Assembly (NCBI GenBank): GCA_900547765.1
Contig: URIA01000035.1
Coordinates: forward strand, 1 to 23,794
Length of the DNA stretch: 23,794 nucleotides
Source of the DNA: an uncultured Collinsella sp.
GTDB lineage: Bacteria > Actinomycetota > Coriobacteriia > Coriobacteriales > Coriobacteriaceae
Direction: 5' to 3'
The first letter of the stretch is position 1. Each line of letters begins with the position of its first letter. Made by a program: the position numbers and the translations under genes. The notes below the pieces were generated by a model. It did not search any database. It worked only from the letters and a program-made list of their open reading frames with translations, and was not told where the DNA came from. Shown in pieces: positions 21,681-23,794 of this stretch.

Positions 21681-21720
21681 ACCTACCAAAAAGGGACAGG
21701 TTTATTTTGGCAGGTTTTAT
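21681..21720 (-). repeat. 40-bp dispersed hairpin repeat, copy 3 (inverted)
   Basis: This is an exact reverse complement of copy 1 (9214-9253). It lies between the divergent ABC ATPase gene and GyrI-like gene, about 50 bases upstream of the ATPase start. Relative to the gene that follows it, its orientation is the same as copy 1 relative to the dehydrogenase gene. Confidence 0.92.
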
Positions 21721-21832
21721 ATGGGGAAACGGCAGCTATAGATGAGACGCCGGGGAGGCCGAGAAATCATCGACGGGGTCAGGCCGACCGCCAAGCACAA
21801 CGCACGCATCTCAATCTGTCAGCCAAATCATT

Positions 21833-21846
21833 CGAACAGCTGTTCG
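21833..21846. promoter_or_regulatory. LexA/SOS-box-like palindrome upstream of the GyrI-like gene
   Basis: CGAACAGCTGTTCG is a perfect 14-base palindrome with the GAAC-N4-GTTC core of Gram-positive LexA boxes. It deviates from the Bacillus consensus (CGAACRNRYGTTYC) only slightly in the central and end bases. Candidate -10 boxes TATGAT at 21851 and 21856 lie just downstream, so a bound repressor would cover the promoter. The gene begins 57 bases after the box. Confidence 0.55.
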
Positions 21847-21902
21847 TTTCTATGATATGATTCAACTATCTAAGCAGGCCAATACGCAGAAAGGCGGCCG
21901 AC

Positions 21903-22541
21903 ATGGCGTTCGACTTTAAGAAGGAATGCAAGGAGCTCTACAAACCTGCAAGCAAGCCGAGTATCGTAACTGTCCCGCCTATGAGCTACGTTGCCGTTCG
22001 CGGAAAGGGCGACCCAAATACCGAAGGTGGCGAGTATCAAAACGCCCTGCCGCTGCTCTACGGCATCGCCTATACCGTCAAGATGTCGAAGAAAGGCTCA
22101 AGGAGTATCGAGGGCTATTTCGACTTTGTGGTACCGCCGCTCGAGGGTTTCTGGTGGCAAGAGTCCCCGAGCGGCGACATCGATTATGTACACAAGGACA
22201 ATTTCAACTTTATCTCGTGCATCCGCCTGCCCGATTTCGTCACCCGAGATGACTTTGACTGGGCAGTCGCGGAAGCCACGACCAAAAAGAAACTGGACTT
22301 TTCCGCCGTCGAACTGCTTAAAGTTGACGAGGGTCTCTGCGTTCAATGCATGCACACCGGGCCCTACGACAACGAACCGGCGACCGTAGACGCTATGCAT
22401 GAATACACGACCGAGCTGGGCTATGTTCCCGACTTCTCAGACACCCGTTTACATCACGAAATCTATCTCTCCGATCCACGCAAATGCGCACCGGAGAAAC
22501 TTAAGACCGTGGTTCGTCATCCTATCAAGCGCGCTGAGTAG
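21903..22541 (+). CDS. GyrI-like small-molecule-binding domain protein
   Basis: The 212-residue protein is a stand-alone GyrI-like domain of the COG4832-type group. Family features are the N-terminal FDFKKECKELYKP segment, VTVPPMSYVAVRGKGDPN, the YTVKMSKK stretch, YFDFVVPPLEGFWW, a GLCVQCMHTGPYDNEPATV-like stretch near 153-172, and a C-terminal HHEIYLSDPRKCAPEKLKTV. Some members of this group were reported to hydrolyse cyclopropane-containing DNA-alkylating toxins and so protect the cell; others have no assigned role. E. coli GyrI (SbmC) is SOS-induced. Here a LexA-like box precedes the gene, which supports a damage-protection role by inference. It is cytoplasmic, with no HTH domain attached. 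AAAGGCGG precedes the ATG. Confidence 0.87.
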   Translation: MAFDFKKECKELYKPASKPSIVTVPPMSYVAVRGKGDPNTEGGEYQNALPLLYGIAYTVKMSKKGSRSIEGYFDFVVPPLEGFWWQESPSGDIDYVHKDNFNFISCIRLPDFVTRDDFDWAVAEATTKKKLDFSAVELLKVDEGLCVQCMHTGPYDNEPATVDAMHEYTTELGYVPDFSDTRLHHEIYLSDPRKCAPEKLKTVVRHPIKRAE

Positions 22542-22615
22542 CGTGGGGCGTCATTTCACGCGCATCAGGTTTTAGGCCAGGCAATCAGCCGCTCCAAGGT
22601 CATCTGGCAGCTTCC

Positions 22616-22642
22616 TTGACGCAGGTCATCGTATCTTATAAT
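22616..22642 (+). promoter_or_regulatory. Promoter of the Abi_2 remnant
   Basis: TTGACG (22616-22621) and a perfect TATAAT (22637-22642) are separated by 15 bases, slightly short but with strong boxes. Transcription would start near 22650, giving a leader of about 64 bases before the ATG at 22714. Confidence 0.6.
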
Positions 22643-22655
22643 TTTATGTCTCTAA

Positions 22656-22711
22656 AGCTGGAAAGCCTCTCAACGATGCGCAACTCCAGCTCTTTTTATA
22701 TCAAGAGGCTT
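22656..22711 (+). ncRNA. Structured leader of the Abi_2 remnant with crossing stems that trap the ribosome binding site
   Basis: AGCTGGA (22656-22662) pairs with TCCAGCT (22685-22691), which is followed by CTTTTTATA, so this stem alone looks like a terminator. AAGCCTCT (22663-22670) pairs with AGAGGCTT (22704-22711), which contains most of the binding site AAGAGG of the gene at 22714. The two stems cross, so the RNA either forms a pseudoknot or switches between states. Published work describes an RNA motif upstream of abiF-type genes; I cannot check whether this matches it. Confidence 0.45.
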
Positions 22712-22713
22712 AA

Positions 22714-22842
22714 ATGAAATACCAGAAGTCGTGGATATCCATCAACGAACAGATAGCACTATTGACAGAAAACAAGGGTCTTAAGTGCTCTAATCAAAGC
22801 GAACTCGAGCGAGCTTTGGTCGAAGTCGGCTACTACAGGCAA
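22714..22842 (+). pseudogene. Truncated Abi_2 (AbiD/AbiF-like) gene, N-terminal fragment
   Basis: The first 43 or so residues (MKYQKSWISINEQIALL, then a short variable segment, then ALVEVGYYRQS) match the N-terminus of Abi_2-family abortive-infection proteins, which usually have about 300 residues and begin with a (K)P-(W/F)-x-(S/T)-I-x-EQI-x-LL motif and a GYYRLSGY motif. After GYYRQS the similarity stops, about 15 bases before the end of the oppositely oriented ogt gene, and the frame then reads antisense through ogt to 23586. I infer deletion of the rest of the gene. Promoter, leader and binding site remain, so a short or chimeric product could still be made, but an active defence protein is unlikely. 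Phage resistance by abortive infection is the family role. Confidence 0.65.
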
Positions 22843-22854
22843 AGCACTCGAGCG

Positions 22855-23433
22855 TTATTCCTCGTACGCGCCCTCAAGCCGCAGCAGCCACTCCTTGCGA
22901 TCAAGCCCGCCGGCATATCCGTTGAGCGAACCATCGGCGGCAACTACGCGATGGCATGGCACGATTATCGAAATGGGATTACGCGCAACCGCAGCCCCCA
23001 CCGCACGAGGAGACACAACGGGATCCTCGTTCCCCGGCACCCGATGGCGGGCGGCAACACGCTGGGCGATCTCGCCATACGTGGCAACCTCGCCGCGCGG
23101 AATGGAAAGCAGCTCGTACCAAACTTCACGCTGAAACGCCGTACCAATCATATGCAACGGCGGCGTAAACCGAGGCTCCTGCCCCGCAAAATAAGCATTC
23201 AGCCAAGCCCAGGAACGCTCAAGCACCGAAGACGCCGCACCATTTGCCGGACTCACCGACGATATGCCACCAATACCGGAAACCGCATCGGCGCCTTCAA
23301 CATATTCGGAGTCTTCCCGGAGAAGCGTGGAACCGAAATGCTCCTGCCCCTCAAACCAAAGTCCCGTCAGACCGCGGCCATCAGCGGCAAGCAAGATTTC
23401 GCCCAAAGGCGAGGCAAATGTCGTCGTGACCAC
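22855..23433 (-). CDS. ogt: Methylated-DNA--[protein]-cysteine S-methyltransferase (Ogt type)
   Basis: This 192-residue suicide repair protein transfers the alkyl group of O6-alkylguanine (and O4-alkylthymine) in DNA to its own cysteine. The active-site motif IIVPCHRVV contains Cys160. It follows a helix-turn-helix part (GTAFQREVWYELLSIPRGEV, then ATYGEIAQRVA) and is trailed by LNGYAGGLDRKEWLLRLE, the conserved C-terminal segment. The N-terminal half is short and divergent, and there is no Ada regulatory domain, so Ogt rather than Ada. The region between about residues 35 and 65 is variable and low in structure. Translation starts at GTG 23433, with AGGAG six bases upstream. Its 3' end faces the truncated Abi_2 gene. 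A damage-repair role fits the nearby GyrI-like gene, but the two are not in one operon. Confidence 0.93.
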   Translation of the reverse strand: MVTTTFASPLGEILLAADGRGLTGLWFEGQEHFGSTLLREDSEYVEGADAVSGIGGISSVSPANGAASSVLERSWAWLNAYFAGQEPRFTPPLHMIGTAFQREVWYELLSIPRGEVATYGEIAQRVAARHRVPGNEDPVVSPRAVGAAVARNPISIIVPCHRVVAADGSLNGYAGGLDRKEWLLRLEGAYEE

Positions 23434-23493
23434 CAGCGGCTCCTTTCAAAACTCCGCAACATAATACCGCGAATTGTGCAGACAACCCCAATC

Positions 23494-23648
23494 GACCCCA
23501 AAGTCACCCAAGGCAGCAGGCGCGCAGCGCCGCAGCTGCCGCACGACCCCAAAGTCCCCGCAGGCAGCAGGCGCAACGCGCCGTAGCTGCCGGCCGCGCC
23601 CCACAGTCCCCAAAGGCGGCAGGCGCGAAGCGCCGAGGCCGCCGCCGG
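23494..23648. repeat. Three-unit tandem array of hairpin repeats (51-53 bp units)
   Basis: Units start at 23494, 23545 and 23598. Each begins with a CCCCAAAGTCCCC-like stretch followed by GGCAGCAGGCGC, a few bases, GCGCC and GCTGCC, so each can fold into a two-part hairpin (for example GGCAGC with GCTGCC and GGCGC with GCGCC in unit 2). The third unit is diverged but keeps the pairing (GGCGGC/GCCGCC), which hints at selection on structure. It lies about 60 bases upstream of the ogt start. Confidence 0.7.
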
Positions 23649-23794
23649 AACCAGGGCCCGCAACAGCCACGTGCCCCCACATCAGCCCAGCGGCCCCAAC
23701 CAACAACGGCCCCATCGCAGACCGCTCGCAGCAGCGTCGCCGCAGGCGGGGGCCGGGCTTAGTTTTCAGAACACTCCGCAGACCAGTGTGGCGC
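23649..23794. other. Window edge, GC-rich, nothing identified
   Basis: I see no gene start, RNA gene or repeat partner here. Reading frames through this stretch are products of biased composition (runs of Ala, Gly and Arg). Confidence 0.3.

Noticed and set aside
9214..21720. The 40-bp repeats as att sites of an integrated element
   Set aside because: There is no integrase, tRNA or phage gene between them, three copies exist in mixed orientation, and the genes between them look like ordinary chromosomal genes.
22843..23586. A functional 290-residue protein starting with the Abi_2 fragment
   Set aside because: Beyond about residue 43 the frame is the antisense of ogt and loses all Abi_2 features, so only the N-terminal remnant is annotated.
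23494..23648. A CRISPR array
   Set aside because: The units abut with no unique spacers, the similarity covers the whole unit, and no cas gene is nearby.

Overview
The window reads as chromosomal DNA of a high-GC, gut-type actinobacterium of the class Coriobacteriia. Collinsella is my best guess, from the protein families and the dispersed intergenic repeats; this is recognition from memory, not a search. I see about 20 intact protein genes, one gene remnant, no tRNA or rRNA, and no transposase or integrase.

Layout. 165-2549 (minus): a BcrA-type ABC transporter operon (ATPase and two permeases), AT-richer than its surroundings. 2694-3592 (minus): a DUF2975 membrane protein followed by a small Cro/CI-type regulator. 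3822-6083 (minus): a degenerate GGDEF-REC-HD-GYP protein followed by a stand-alone Hpt protein. 6295-10208: an alpha/beta hydrolase (minus), then a radical SAM protein, a SEC-C methionine aminopeptidase and a D-2-hydroxyacid dehydrogenase (plus). 10390-11254 (minus): a RelB/DinJ-like antitoxin with a PIN toxin. 11471-15323: an M18 aminopeptidase (minus), a membrane-anchored Ntn hydrolase (plus) and a phosphofructokinase (plus). 15324-18158: a repeat-rich stretch holding a small conserved protein and a membrane-bound HTH regulator, both minus. 18159-21631 (minus): a MacB/FtsX-type ABC exporter. 21903-23433: a GyrI-like protein behind a LexA-like palindrome (plus), a truncated Abi_2 gene with an intact promoter and structured leader (plus), and an Ogt-type DNA repair methyltransferase (minus). 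A three-unit tandem hairpin array follows.

How parts work together. The Hpt protein and the REC/HD-GYP protein probably form part of a phosphorelay controlling c-di-GMP breakdown. The 21.8-23.4 kb end groups two probable genotoxin or DNA-damage functions with a decayed phage-defence gene. The intergenic DNA is unusually rich in repeats: a family of 20-24 bp-arm palindromes, three copies of a 40-bp hairpin repeat, two copies of a roughly 300-bp element, and a nested palindrome reaching into the end of the phosphofructokinase gene.

Most interesting items: the Abi_2 remnant whose leader can form crossing stems that trap its ribosome binding site; the GyrI-like gene with an SOS-type box; the palindrome and 300-bp repeat families; and the phosphofructokinase with an atypical combination of active-site residues.
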